Numbered from the stretch's first letter, positions 52,979-62,300 are shown. The stretch: DNA of 64,000 bases from Chloroflexota bacterium (GCA_016191465.1 JACPOP010000018.1:1-64000); one strand, 5' to 3'. Numbers and translations: made by a program. The notes: generated by a model not told the origin, from the letters alone.

Positions 52979-55501
52979 ATGGCGATAGGCAACGGTATGG
53001 ACGGCGGCCAGCCAGGCCGTGTGCCGGCGGAATCGCCGCTCCGGCGCCTGTATCGACTCCAGGCGGCGCGCGAGCGGCGCGTGGCAAAGGCCACCGCGAG
53101 TCGCGCTTCAACGCCTCTGGTGATTGGCTTCAGCGTGTTCGTCGCGTTTATCGGCGTGTCCATCGTGTCGGTTCTTCTGGCGTTCCAGGCCGCGGCGGCT
53201 GGCTATGAGTCGCTGACGAAGAACCTGCCGGCGCTCTCCAACATCAACAATCGCGCTACCTTCAAGACGGCTCAGATCTTTGACCGGAAGGGGCAGCTTC
53301 TGTGGGAGTTCTACGACCCTGACGGCGGCCGGCGGACCGTGGTTCCGCTCAGCGAAGTTTCGCAGCGGCTGATCGACGCGACGCTCGCCGCTGAAGACGC
53401 CTACTTCTATCAGCACCAGGGCGTGGATCCACGGGCCACGCTCCGCTCGGCATTCTTCTTCTCGAGCGGCGACAACCGTGGTGGAGCCTCCACCATCAAT
53501 CAGCAGCTTGTCCGCAACGTGCTGCTGGACCCCAAGGAGGCGAAGCAGGTCACGCCGCAACGGAAGCTCCGCGAGATCATCCTCGCGTATCAACTGGATC
53601 AGAAGCTGAGCAAGGACCAGATCCTGGAGATGTACCTCAACGAGGTCTTCTACGGCAACCAGAGCTACGGTATCGAGGCGGCAGCGCAGAGCTACTTCGA
53701 TAAGAGTGCACGCGACCTGGACATTGCCGAAGCCTCACTGCTGGCGGGCCTTGTGCAGTCGCCCTCTGCCTACGACCCAACCCGGCGCGACCTGCCGCGG
53801 ACCGCGGACGGCATCCCGGTACCAACGAAGGAGCGCCAGGCATACGTGCTCGAGCAGATGACGCGCCAGGGGTTCATCACGGAGCAACAGGCGCGCGACG
53901 CGTACGCCGAGCCGCTGCGCATCAAGCAGCGCACCGTGGAGCTCAAGGAGCCGCACTGGGTGATGTACGTGCGGGACCTGGTGGAGCAAAAGTACGGATC
54001 GAAGACCCTCTACCAGGGCGGCTTGAAGATCTACACCACCCTGGACGCCGATTACAGCGCCAAGATGCGGGACGTGCTCGCGAACGCCCGCGACAACATC
54101 CAGGCCAACGGCGGCAACAACTCGGCGCTGATCTCCATTAATCCCAAGACCGGAGAGATCCTGGCCTTCGACGGGAGCCTTGACTACAACGACGTCAACA
54201 TCGACGGCCAGGTCAACGTGCTCCTGAACGAGCGGCAGCCGGGTTCGTCCATCAAGCCACTGGTGTACTCGGCCGCGTTTCTCAAAGGGTGGGCTCCCGG
54301 TACGTTCGTGAACGATGCGCCCACGTGCTGGCAACCAGGACCAGGCCAGAACTGGTGCCCGGTAAACTTCGACAACGCCTTTCACGGCCAGACCACGCTC
54401 CGCAGCGCGCTTGGCAACTCGTTGAACATTCCCGCCGTGAAGACGCTCGAGTTCGCGGGCGTGGATTTCGTCGTGGAACTGGGCCGCAAGATGGGTGTGA
54501 GCACCTGGCAGGAAGATTCGGCGAAGACCTTCGGTCTCAGCCTGACCCTCGGCGGCGCGGAGGTGAAGCCGATTGACCTGGCCCAGATCTACGGCACGTT
54601 CGCCAACAACGGCCTGAAGATCCCGCTCGTGGCAATCACCCGCATCGTGGATTCGGACGGCAACATCCTGGAGGACTACAAGGTGCCGCAGGGCGAGCAG
54701 GTGATCGACCCCCGCGCCGCGTACATGATCACGAACATCCTCTCAGATCCGACGGCCAAGCTGTTCACGTATGGACCCTCGACGCCGCTGGTGCTGCGTC
54801 AGGGCACCGAACCCAGTTCACCGGTGTGGCCTTCTGCTTCGAAGACGGGTACCACCGACAACTACCGGGACACCTGGACCGCTGGCTTCACGCCCAACCT
54901 CGCGATCGTGGTATGGGTGGGCAACACGGGCGGCGCACCCATGCGACCCGTCCTGTCGTCGATGACCGCGGGCAAGATCTGGCCCGAAGCCATGAAGACG
55001 TCATTCGAATACCTCGGGCTGAAACCCGAGGATTTCCCCCGGCCGGAGGGCCTGGTGGAGCAGCAGGTCTGTGGCGACCAGGCGATGCGGCCGGGACAGC
55101 CAGCCTGTCGGAGCGACCTGTTCTTCGCCGAGAAGGCACCCCGTGCGCCGGTTGGCCAGGCGCCCGCCCCTCGGCCGACGTCAGCCCCGACCCCGGCACC
55201 AGCCGCCCCTGCGCCCGCCGTTCCAGCACCACCGGCCGCGCCAGCCCCGCCGTTGAACCAGGACCGGCAGCGACTCGAGCCAACCGCGGTCCCGCAGCCC
55301 GCGCCGGCGCCGCCCCGCCCGGCGGCGACGCAGGCGCCTCAGCCTCCCCCTGCCCCGGCTCCGGCTCCGGCCGTGCAGCCGACGCAGGCACCCGCTCCCG
55401 CACCCACCAGAGCCCCCGCCCCGGCCGCTCCCGCGCCGACGGCAGCGCCGAAGCCCGGAGCCGTCCAACCGGCCCCAGCACCGAAACCCGCCAGTCCGTA
55501 G
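52979..55501 (+). CDS. Class A penicillin-binding protein (transglycosylase/transpeptidase)
   Basis: 840 residues. One membrane anchor (about residues 45-70). GT51 domain: AAEDAYFYQHQGVD with catalytic Glu139, GGASTINQQLVRN, RKLREIILAYQLDQKLSKDQILEMYLN. Transpeptidase: PGSSIKPL with nucleophile Ser423 and Lys426, a second motif in LGNSLN (SxN), and KTGTT (622-626). A tail of about 120 residues made almost only of Pro and Ala (plus Gln, Thr) follows residue 720, likely spanning the wall. It builds peptidoglycan outside the membrane. It ends one base from the convergent GT9 stop codon. Confidence 0.96.
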   Translation: MAIGNGMDGGQPGRVPAESPLRRLYRLQAARERRVAKATASRASTPLVIGFSVFVAFIGVSIVSVLLAFQAAAAGYESLTKNLPALSNINNRATFKTAQIFDRKGQLLWEFYDPDGGRRTVVPLSEVSQRLIDATLAAEDAYFYQHQGVDPRATLRSAFFFSSGDNRGGASTINQQLVRNVLLDPKEAKQVTPQRKLREIILAYQLDQKLSKDQILEMYLNEVFYGNQSYGIEAAAQSYFDKSARDLDIAEASLLAGLVQSPSAYDPTRRDLPRTADGIPVPTKERQAYVLEQMTRQGFITEQQARDAYAEPLRIKQRTVELKEPHWVMYVRDLVEQKYGSKTLYQGGLKIYTTLDADYSAKMRDVLANARDNIQANGGNNSALISINPKTGEILAFDGSLDYNDVNIDGQVNVLLNERQPGSSIKPLVYSAAFLKGWAPGTFVNDAPTCWQPGPGQNWCPVNFDNAFHGQTTLRSALGNSLNIPAVKTLEFAGVDFVVELGRKMGVSTWQEDSAKTFGLSLTLGGAEVKPIDLAQIYGTFANNGLKIPLVAITRIVDSDGNILEDYKVPQGEQVIDPRAAYMITNILSDPTAKLFTYGPSTPLVLRQGTEPSSPVWPSASKTGTTDNYRDTWTAGFTPNLAIVVWVGNTGGAPMRPVLSSMTAGKIWPEAMKTSFEYLGLKPEDFPRPEGLVEQQVCGDQAMRPGQPACRSDLFFAEKAPRAPVGQAPAPRPTSAPTPAPAAPAPAVPAPPAAPAPPLNQDRQRLEPTAVPQPAPAPPRPAATQAPQPPPAPAPAPAVQPTQAPAPAPTRAPAPAAPAPTAAPKPGAVQPAPAPKPASP

Positions 55502-55502
55502 C

Positions 55503-56384
55503 TCATCCCCTCTTGGAGTCCAGTAGGGCGTCCACGACGTGCGCATTGGCGGCCTCAAACGGCAGCACCGTGACCCGCGGCCCCAGCGGCCGCCAGGTCG
55601 CGGCGCTGGTTGGGCCAAACAGGACCACCGAGCGGGCACCCGCCAGCCCCGCCAGGTGCGACACCCCGGAATCGTTGCCCAGGTAGGCGATTGCGCCGGC
55701 GAGACGCCGAGCGAGTGTGCCAAGGTCCACGTGGAGGATCGGCAGAGCGGACCCCAGCGCCGCAATGAGCCGGCCCACCGGTTCCTCATCTGCCTCCCCG
55801 GAGATGATCTCAACGCCCAACCCGTGACGGGCGATGCATTGCACGACGGACACGAAGCGGTCCGTTGGCCAGTTTTTGCGAGCGCTGCCGCTGCCAGGGT
55901 GGACCAGCACCACGTTGGAGGGGCTGGCGGCCAGCCTGATCGGCCGCGCGTCGACCGCCGGCGTACACCGCAGGAGCGGCGCCAGCGTGCTCAGCAGGTA
56001 CTCGGAGCAGTGCTGGCTGGTGCCTGGGAGCGGCCTGGAGGGAGCGACCAGCACGTCAGCGCGCGGCGCCACGCTGCCGAGGTGCGCCTCGTGTGCACCT
56101 GAGGGGTCCGCCATCCAGGCGATGACCGCCGCCAGGTGCTCCCGGTGCGGCTGCTCGCTCGTGGCGACGCTCCAGAGGAGGCGCGGATCGTCGAAGCCCA
56201 GGCCGACGTCGACCTCGCCCGTTTGTGCGAGAAGGCGCGCGGCACCCGGGTGAGCCCCGAGGACGAGCCGCGCGGAGGGCGCGGGGAACCGCGCCCGGAG
56301 TGCTCGAATGGCAGGCACCGCCAGCAACGTGTCGCCGAGCGCCCCGGGCCGCAGGATGACCACGTCCCCGACGGATGGACGCAT
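55503..56384 (-). CDS. Glycosyltransferase family 9 (heptosyltransferase-like)
   Basis: 293 residues. GT9 pattern: VVILRPGALGDTLLAVPAIRALRARFP, VVLVHPGSGSARKNWPTDRFVSVV, and YLGNDSGVSHLAGLAGARSVVLFGPTSAATWRPLGP. Classical members transfer heptose to LPS; shorter relatives in non-LPS bacteria act on other glycans. No LPS genes occur in this window, so I do not assign a sugar. It follows the LON-domain gene by 8 bp in a five-gene minus-strand run. Confidence 0.88.
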   Translation of the reverse strand: MRPSVGDVVILRPGALGDTLLAVPAIRALRARFPAPSARLVLGAHPGAARLLAQTGEVDVGLGFDDPRLLWSVATSEQPHREHLAAVIAWMADPSGAHEAHLGSVAPRADVLVAPSRPLPGTSQHCSEYLLSTLAPLLRCTPAVDARPIRLAASPSNVVLVHPGSGSARKNWPTDRFVSVVQCIARHGLGVEIISGEADEEPVGRLIAALGSALPILHVDLGTLARRLAGAIAYLGNDSGVSHLAGLAGARSVVLFGPTSAATWRPLGPRVTVLPFEAANAHVVDALLDSKRG

Positions 56385-56392
56385 GTGCTCCG

Positions 56393-57094
56393 CTAGTTCA
56401 GGGAGAACGGGCCGATGGACTTTGCCTCCGGGGGCGGGGAGGCCTGGACCGCCCGGGCAATCCGAGCGTCTCGCCGAATGCGCGGCAGCTCGCGGCCGAG
56501 GAGGGCGAGCTCGCGGGTAAGTCGGTCCAGCGCATCGTCCGTCTCCAGCAGCTTCTGCCGCTCGCGCGGGCGAATCTTCAGTGCGGCGCCGACGCGGAAG
56601 GACAGCGTCACGGAATCCGAGGCCAAGACGGGCACGTCATTCAGCGCCTCCGCGCCGGCGATTGATGTGACCGCGTTGACGTACAGCTCCAGTTGGGTGG
56701 CTACCGCTTGCATCAGCGTCAGCGGTACACTCGGCGCGTCCTCGCGGGTGACCAGCCGCACCCGCGCCAACAGGAAGCCGTCCTCAGCCGGCGCGGGGTC
56801 GGTCAGGAGCGTGAACCGCTGCTCGCCGATGGCAACGATGTTCATTCGGCCTTCCGGCAACCGCTCCAACTCCAGGATGCGCGCGGTGCAGCCAACCCGC
56901 TCCGGCTCCGCGGGCGGTCCCACCTCTCGCCCGGAACGGATCAGCAGCACGCCAAACGGCTGTTCCGCCACGTGGCAGCGCCCGATCAGCGCCTTGTATC
57001 GCTCCTCGAAGATGTGCAGGCGCAGGAGCATCCCGGGGACGAGCACCACCTGGCCGAGCGGAAACAGCGGCAAATCGCGGTCGAGCGTATCCAT
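56393..57094 (-). CDS. LON N-terminal domain protein
   Basis: 233 residues from ATG 57094 (a GTG at 57097 is directly upstream). Contains only the substrate-binding LON domain: LPLFPLGQVVLVPGMLLRLHIFEERYKALI, IGEQRFTLL and RVRLVTRED, followed by a helical bundle. There is no ATPase or protease domain. Stand-alone LON-domain proteins are widespread and functionally obscure. It sits between the M20 peptidase (14 bp) and GT9 genes. Confidence 0.9.
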   Translation of the reverse strand: MDTLDRDLPLFPLGQVVLVPGMLLRLHIFEERYKALIGRCHVAEQPFGVLLIRSGREVGPPAEPERVGCTARILELERLPEGRMNIVAIGEQRFTLLTDPAPAEDGFLLARVRLVTREDAPSVPLTLMQAVATQLELYVNAVTSIAGAEALNDVPVLASDSVTLSFRVGAALKIRPRERQKLLETDDALDRLTRELALLGRELPRIRRDARIARAVQASPPPEAKSIGPFSLN

Positions 57095-57108
57095 CACGTT
57101 TCTGCCTG

Positions 57109-58299
57109 TCAGTCGGCCGTTCGTCGCGGTGGCGCGGACAGGTAGGCGAGCGTTACGTCAACCAGCAGGTCGACGCCAATCGCGAGCGCCCGCTCGTCGA
57201 AATCAAACACCGGGCTGTGGTGGGCGCCATCCAGCCCTCTCTCGGCGTTGGCCGAGCCCACCAGGAAATAGCAGCCTGGAACGGCGCGAAGGATCAATGC
57301 CATGTCGTCCGCGCCCGTGGTCTGGACGTCGGCGGCCACCCGGTCGATTGACGACACCCCCTGCGCGACCCGTTGGACGAGACTCGTGAGGTCGGCCTGG
57401 TTTACGCACGGCGGGCAGCCCGTCGCCCACTCCACGCGCGCCTCCAGGCCGTGGAGGTCCGCAATCCCGACGACCAGCTTCTCGACCCGGGCCATAAGCC
57501 TGCTACGCAACCCGTCGTCGAAGGTGCGCAGCGTTCCGCCGAGCTCCAGCCGCGAGGGGATGACGTTCCAGGCCGTTCCCGCGTGCAGCAGGCCCACGGT
57601 CAGCGCGGCCGGCTGCAATGGCGGCGTGGAACGAGATACCACGGTTTGCAGTGCCAGCACGATCTCTGCCGCCGCCACGATAGGATCGTGCGTCTGGTGG
57701 GGCAGCGCGCCGTGGCCGCCCGGCCCGGTGATGGTGGCGAAGAACCCGTCAGCGGCAGCGAACACGGGCCCGGGCCGAGCATCCACGGTTCCGAGCGACA
57801 GGTCGTTCCACAGGTGGAGCGCGAAGCACGCATCTGGGCGAGGATCGTCAAGCGCGCTGTCCTGGATCATGCCTTCCGCACCACCTACCGTCTCTTCGGC
57901 AGGCTGAAACAGGAACACTACCGTTCCCGGAAGCGCCGCTCGTTGCCCCGCGAGGATGGAGGCAACGACGAGCAGGATGGCCACGTGGCCGTCGTGCCCG
58001 CAGGCGTGGTGAGCGCCGTTCACCCTCGAGCGGTACGGTTGGCCGTGATCCGCCTCGTCCAGCGGCAGGGCGTCCATGTCCGCGCGCAACAGCACGGTCG
58101 GTCCCGGGAGGTCTCCGCGCAGCGTCGCGACGACTCCCGTACTACCGACGTGGGTTCGGACGCGGAGGTCCAGCGCCCCGAGCCATTCGGCCACGATTGC
58201 GGCCGTGCGCGTTTCCTGGTGCGCGAGCTCGGGGTGCTGGTGCAGGTCGCGGCGCAGCGCGACGAGCTGCTCCCGAAGATCTGAGGTTACGCGGCTCAT
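57109..58299 (-). CDS. M20 family amidohydrolase (aminoacylase/hippurate hydrolase type)
   Basis: 396 residues from ATG 58299; the longer frame runs into the SDR gene. Two-metal peptidase fold: LRRDLHQHPELAHQE, LLRADMDALPLDE, HACGHDGHVAILL (metal ligands), FLFQPAEETVGGAEGMI (catalytic Glu pair), ATITGPGGHGALPHQTHDPIVAAAEIVLALQ (dimer domain). Family members cleave N-acyl amino acids, hippurate or IAA conjugates. The substrate is unknown. It starts 20 bp after the SDR stop. Confidence 0.92.
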   Translation of the reverse strand: MSRVTSDLREQLVALRRDLHQHPELAHQETRTAAIVAEWLGALDLRVRTHVGSTGVVATLRGDLPGPTVLLRADMDALPLDEADHGQPYRSRVNGAHHACGHDGHVAILLVVASILAGQRAALPGTVVFLFQPAEETVGGAEGMIQDSALDDPRPDACFALHLWNDLSLGTVDARPGPVFAAADGFFATITGPGGHGALPHQTHDPIVAAAEIVLALQTVVSRSTPPLQPAALTVGLLHAGTAWNVIPSRLELGGTLRTFDDGLRSRLMARVEKLVVGIADLHGLEARVEWATGCPPCVNQADLTSLVQRVAQGVSSIDRVAADVQTTGADDMALILRAVPGCYFLVGSANAERGLDGAHHSPVFDFDERALAIGVDLLVDVTLAYLSAPPRRTAD

Positions 58300-58319
58300 G
58301 CTGGTATGCGGTGCCTCAC

Positions 58320-59087
58320 TCAGATGATGGAGCGGCCCTGCGAGCCATCGACCGGAATGCAGGCACCGGTGACAAGGCTCGCGCGGTCCGAACACAGGAA
58401 CGCCACCACATCGGCAACTTCTTCGGGATGTCCGAAGCGCCCCAGCGGCATCTCCTGGCGCACGAACTGCTGGATCGCCTCGGGGTTGGCCTGCTGGCGC
58501 CGCCACCACGAGCCGCCCTCGAACAGGATGGACCCGGGAGCAACCGAATTCACGCGGATGTTGTGGGGCGCCAGCTCGCGGGCCAGAGCCTTGGTCAGGC
58601 TGATCTCGGCGGATTTCGCCACCTGGTAGGACGAGCGACCACCCGCTTCGCGCCCGTACACCGAGGAGATGGTGATCACGCTGCCTCCGCCCACCGCGCG
58701 CATGTGCGGCACCGCCAGCCGGGTGAGCCGCAAGGCAGGCCAGAGCGTCCAATCCATGGCCTCCTGCCATTGCTCGTCCGAGTCGAAAAGGCTTTCCGCC
58801 GTACCGCCGCCGACGTTGTTGACGAGGATATCCAGTCGTCCAAACCGCTCGGTAGCGGCGGCAACGAGCCGTTCACACCCGTCGCGCTGCATCACGTCGG
58901 CGGCCACTGGCTCCACCGTTCCGCTAGCGGCAGCGAGCGCCTCGGCCGTGCCCCGGAGCGCGTCCTCGCTGCGCGCATTCAGGACCACGGCCGCTCCTTC
59001 GCCCGCGAGCCTTTCGGCGATAGCTTTCCCAATCCCTCGACTGGAGCCGGTCACAATCGCCGTCCGTCCCCTGAGTCCCAGGTCCAT
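58320..59087 (-). CDS. Short-chain dehydrogenase/reductase (FabG-like)
   Basis: 255 residues from ATG 59087 (GGAGG ribosome site just upstream). Classical SDR: AIVTGSSRGIGKAIAERLAGEG (TGxxxGxG), LDILVNNVGGG (NNxG), TISSVYGREAGGRSSYQVAKSAE (catalytic S and YxxxK), IRVNSVAPGSILFEG, and a C-terminus with GACIPVDG. It resembles 3-oxoacyl-ACP reductases and sugar/alcohol dehydrogenases; substrate unknown. Its ATG overlaps the stop of the small upstream gene (ATGA). Confidence 0.92.
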   Translation of the reverse strand: MDLGLRGRTAIVTGSSRGIGKAIAERLAGEGAAVVLNARSEDALRGTAEALAAASGTVEPVAADVMQRDGCERLVAAATERFGRLDILVNNVGGGTAESLFDSDEQWQEAMDWTLWPALRLTRLAVPHMRAVGGGSVITISSVYGREAGGRSSYQVAKSAEISLTKALARELAPHNIRVNSVAPGSILFEGGSWWRRQQANPEAIQQFVRQEMPLGRFGHPEEVADVVAFLCSDRASLVTGACIPVDGSQGRSII

Positions 59088-59440
59088 CAGCTCTCCTCCA
59101 GGGGGCGTCGCCAGGACACGCGCGCGGCCGAGCCGTCCGCCTCGACCAACTCCGCCTCGGCCGCACCGCCGGCGCGCTCGAACTCCCAGAACTGGGGCCA
59201 CATGCCCGGGTAGCGCAGAAAATCGATCATGATGCGCGGATCACCGGTGTGCGGTGCGCGGAAGATGACCGAGAGCTGGCCGTTACGCTCGTAGAGCGCG
59301 TACTCCACGAGCCGGCGGCGGCGGTACACCTCGCGCGCCTCATCGGTGCCGAGCCACGCGATGAACTGTTCGTGCTCGGCCATCGAATCGGACCGCACCC
59401 GGCCAATCCAGACGCGGGTATCCACTGCTGCCTCAGGCAC
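59087..59440 (-). CDS. Small protein of unknown function, coupled to SDR
   Basis: 117 residues from ATG 59440; an in-frame ATG 19 codons later (MAEHEQFIAWL) would give 98. Looks globular: EQFIAWLGTDEAREVYRRRRLVEYALYERNGQLSV, then IMIDFLRYPGMWPQFWEFERA with many aromatics. I recognise no family with certainty. Its stop overlaps the SDR start by ATGA, so a role linked to the SDR substrate is plausible. It diverges from fumC across about 150 bp. Confidence 0.75.
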   Translation of the reverse strand: MPEAAVDTRVWIGRVRSDSMAEHEQFIAWLGTDEAREVYRRRRLVEYALYERNGQLSVIFRAPHTGDPRIMIDFLRYPGMWPQFWEFERAGGAAEAELVEADGSAARVSWRRPLEES

Positions 59441-59589
59441 GGTAGCAGCGTACCGCAGTGGGTCGCGCGGCGGGCGGCTCGCCGGGTGATTGGCCCGGGT
59501 CGTGGCAGGCTGCCGTTCGGAGGCACCGACGCGCGAGTGGCGAAGGGCCGAGGGCTACACTTCCAACGACGTTCGAGGAGGAACCAGCG

Positions 59590-61047
59590 GTGACAGTCTC
59601 AGAGCAGCGTGCGAGCACCAGTGTGCCCCCGAAGTCGGTGCCGCCGCGTCGCACCGAGAAAGACACCATGGGCCCGCTGGAGGTTCCTGAGGGGACGTAC
59701 TTCGGCGCCTCAACGCAGCGCGCGGTTCTGAACTTCCCCATCAGCGGCGAGCGGTTCAACCGCCGCTTCATCTGGGCCCTTGGCACGATCAAGCAGGCCG
59801 CGGCGGTCGTGAATGCCGAGCTTGGCATCGTGGATTCGGCCAAGGCCCGGGCGATCGCTACCGCTGCCGAGGAGGTTGCGCGTGGGGATCTCGACGACCA
59901 GTTCGTGCTGGACGTTTTCCAGACGGGCTCAGGCACCTCGACCAACATGAACGCGAACGAGGTCATTGGCAACCGCGCCACGGAAATCCTGGGCGGTGCA
60001 TTTGGCTCCCGGCTCATTCACCCGAACGACGACGTGAACCAGGGGCAGTCTTCGAACGACGTGATCCCCACGGCCATCCACCTTGCGGCGCTGGCGGAAA
60101 TCCAGGAGCGGCTCGACCCGGCGCTGGCGCACCTGCAACAGGCGCTGGAACAGAAGGCTGAGGAGTTCTGGCCCATCATTAAGACGGGACGGACCCATCT
60201 CCAGGATGCCACGCCAGTCCGTCTGGGCCAGGAATTCAAGGGCTATGCGGGCCAGGTGGAGCGCTCGCGGAGGCGCCTCGGCTGGGCCTGCGAGGACATG
60301 GAGGAGGTTGCCCTGGGCGGAAACGCCGTGGGCACCGGGATCAACATGCACCCGGACTTCCCGCGCCTGACCTGTGAGCGGATTACGGAGTGGACAGGCG
60401 TGCGGATCCGTGAGACCGAGAACCACTTCCAGGCGCAGAGCACCATCGACGGCGTGGTCTTCGCCAGCGGCGCCGTCCGCACGACCGCGGTCTCACTGCT
60501 GAAGATCGCCAACGACATCCGCTGGATGGGGTCCGGCCCCCGCGCTGGCATCGGCGAAATCGACCTGCCGGCGGTGCAACCGGGCTCCTCGATCATGCCC
60601 GGCAAGGTGAACCCGGTGATCGCCGAGGCGCTCACCCAGGTCTGCGCCATGGCGATCGGCAACGACCAGGGCGTCGTCATCGCCGGCCAGAGCGGGAACT
60701 TCGAGCTGAACGTCATGATGCCCGTTGCCGCCCGCAACCTCCTGCAGGCCCTCCAGTATCTGGCTGCCGCAACCCGAAACTTTGCCGACCAGCTCGTGGT
60801 CAATCTGAAGGCGACGGATCGCGGTCCGGCCATGGTGGAGCAGGGACTGATGCTGGTGACCGCGCTCGCACCAGCGGTTGGCTATGACCAGGCCGCGGCC
60901 ATAGCCAAGGAGGCCTTTGCCACGGGCAAGACCGTCCGCGAGCTGGCGCGAGAGCGCACCAGCCTCACGGCCGACGAGCTCGACAGGATTCTGGACCCCC
61001 GGGCGATGGTTCAGCCCGGTCAGTCGTTCGCCTCCGCCGGCGGCTAG
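59590..61047 (+). CDS. fumC: Class II fumarate hydratase
   Basis: 485 residues from GTG 59590, with AGGAGG eight bases upstream (59576-59581); the longer frame is non-coding. Interconverts fumarate and malate. Motifs: MGPLEVPEGTYFGASTQRA, TGSGTSTNMNANEVIGNRA, NQGQSSNDVIPTAIH, TGRTHLQDATPVRLGQEF, and the superfamily signature GSSIMPGKVNPV. About 18 N-terminal residues are extra. A GC-rich hairpin straddles its stop codon. Confidence 0.96.
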   Translation: MTVSEQRASTSVPPKSVPPRRTEKDTMGPLEVPEGTYFGASTQRAVLNFPISGERFNRRFIWALGTIKQAAAVVNAELGIVDSAKARAIATAAEEVARGDLDDQFVLDVFQTGSGTSTNMNANEVIGNRATEILGGAFGSRLIHPNDDVNQGQSSNDVIPTAIHLAALAEIQERLDPALAHLQQALEQKAEEFWPIIKTGRTHLQDATPVRLGQEFKGYAGQVERSRRRLGWACEDMEEVALGGNAVGTGINMHPDFPRLTCERITEWTGVRIRETENHFQAQSTIDGVVFASGAVRTTAVSLLKIANDIRWMGSGPRAGIGEIDLPAVQPGSSIMPGKVNPVIAEALTQVCAMAIGNDQGVVIAGQSGNFELNVMMPVAARNLLQALQYLAAATRNFADQLVVNLKATDRGPAMVEQGLMLVTALAPAVGYDQAAAIAKEAFATGKTVRELARERTSLTADELDRILDPRAMVQPGQSFASAGG

Positions 61048-61067
61048 GCGCCGTGGCGCCGGCGGAG
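61032..61067. terminator. Bidirectional hairpin between fumC and tgt
   Basis: CTCCGCCGGCG (61032-61042) and CGCCGGCGGAG (61057-61067), an 11-bp perfect stem around a 14-base loop. It covers the end of fumC and reaches to within 1 base of the convergent tgt stop codon. No T-run follows on either strand, so any termination would be weak or factor-assisted. Confidence 0.45.
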
Positions 61068-61068
61068 C

Positions 61069-62280
61069 CTATGTCACCACGCCCTGATACCCGCGGAGGA
61101 AGTCCGCGCGGAACTGCTGGAACGCTCCCGCCAGGATCGCGGACCGCGCGTCGTCCACGAGGCGGACCAGGAAACGCAGGTTGTGGAGGCTTGCCAGGGT
61201 GTACCCCAGCAGCTCGTTCGCGGCAAGTAAGTGCTGCACGTAGCCTCGTGAGAAGCCGGCGTGACACGTCGGGCAGTCACATCCACTCTCTATCGGAGCC
61301 GCATCATGGCGGTAGCGCCCGTCCGCGATGACCAGCTTGCCACGCGCGGTGTAGAGGATGCCGTGGCGAGCCAGGCGCGTTGGCGTCACGCCGTCCAGGT
61401 GGTCAATCCCGGCGGCGATGCACTCCAGGGCAAGCTCTGGCTCGCCGACGCCCGGTACATGGCGCGGCCATCCCTCCGGGAAGAAGGGCACGCACCACGC
61501 CATTACTGCCCGCAGGTCCTCTGTCCGTGTGCCAAGCGAGGGGGCGATCACCACGCCATCGAAGGGCAGGGTGCTGATCTCGGCCGCGCTGTGCTGACGC
61601 AGGTCGGCGAATACCCCACCCTGTACAACCCCGTACAGTGCCTGGTCTTCTCGTGTGCGCGCGTCGAGGCAGCGGCGCGCCCACGCATGCGTGCGTTCCA
61701 TGGCCAACTGAGTGCGCGCGGCATCCTGGAGAGGTGACGTCGGCTCGTCGAAGGCAAACATCACATCCCCGCCGAGCGCTTCCTGGATCTGGATGGAACG
61801 TTCAGGGGTCAAGCGGTAGGTCGACCCGTCCAGCGGCGACTGGAACGCGGCGCCCTCGTCGTCGGCTCGGAGCAGTCTGGCTCGCTGCCCGCGGCTGCGC
61901 GCCGCCAGCTCGAGCGACCGAGCCGGCGATTGATCGGCGAACCTGTCCGGAGCCTGCTCCAGCTCGACGCCGCCGCTGAATGCCTGGAATGCGCCGGAGT
62001 CCGTAAAGAGCGGTCCATCCCAGTTGAGGAAGCGGTGCAGGCCCCCAAGCTCGCGCACCGCCTGTTCCCCGGGCCGCAACGCCAGATGGTATGCGTTCGC
62101 GACGAGCGCCTGACCCCCCAGCTCGCGCACGTCAGAGGGCATGGCGCCTCGCGTGGCGCCGGCTGTGCCGACGACGCAGAAGAACGGTGTCCGCAGCGCT
62201 CCATGCGCTGTCTGAAGCGTGCCCGCTCGCGCCCGCGTCGTGCGGTCCTGGTGGTGAATGTCAAGTCGAACGGCGTTCAT
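61069..62280 (-). CDS. tgt: tRNA-guanine transglycosylase, divergent (queuine-salvage type)
   Basis: 403 residues from ATG 62280. Exchanges guanine-34 of certain tRNAs for a 7-deazaguanine. Core residues are kept: TDSGAFQAFS (base-binding Asp), MFAFDEPTS, YGVVQGGVFADLR, and GIDHLDGVTPTRLARHG with the nucleophile Asp; zinc site CDCPTC with a later His. The substrate loop, usually IGGLxVGE, reads VIAPSLGT, and the motif GGFQ is GAFQ. The gene lies 20 bp after a Qng1 homologue that releases queuine, so queuine rather than preQ1 is the probable substrate. No queuosine biosynthesis gene is in the window. Confidence 0.88.
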   Translation of the reverse strand: MNAVRLDIHHQDRTTRARAGTLQTAHGALRTPFFCVVGTAGATRGAMPSDVRELGGQALVANAYHLALRPGEQAVRELGGLHRFLNWDGPLFTDSGAFQAFSGGVELEQAPDRFADQSPARSLELAARSRGQRARLLRADDEGAAFQSPLDGSTYRLTPERSIQIQEALGGDVMFAFDEPTSPLQDAARTQLAMERTHAWARRCLDARTREDQALYGVVQGGVFADLRQHSAAEISTLPFDGVVIAPSLGTRTEDLRAVMAWCVPFFPEGWPRHVPGVGEPELALECIAAGIDHLDGVTPTRLARHGILYTARGKLVIADGRYRHDAAPIESGCDCPTCHAGFSRGYVQHLLAANELLGYTLASLHNLRFLVRLVDDARSAILAGAFQQFRADFLRGYQGVVT

Positions 62281-62300
62281 CCGCCTGTGTGGGCCCGAGG

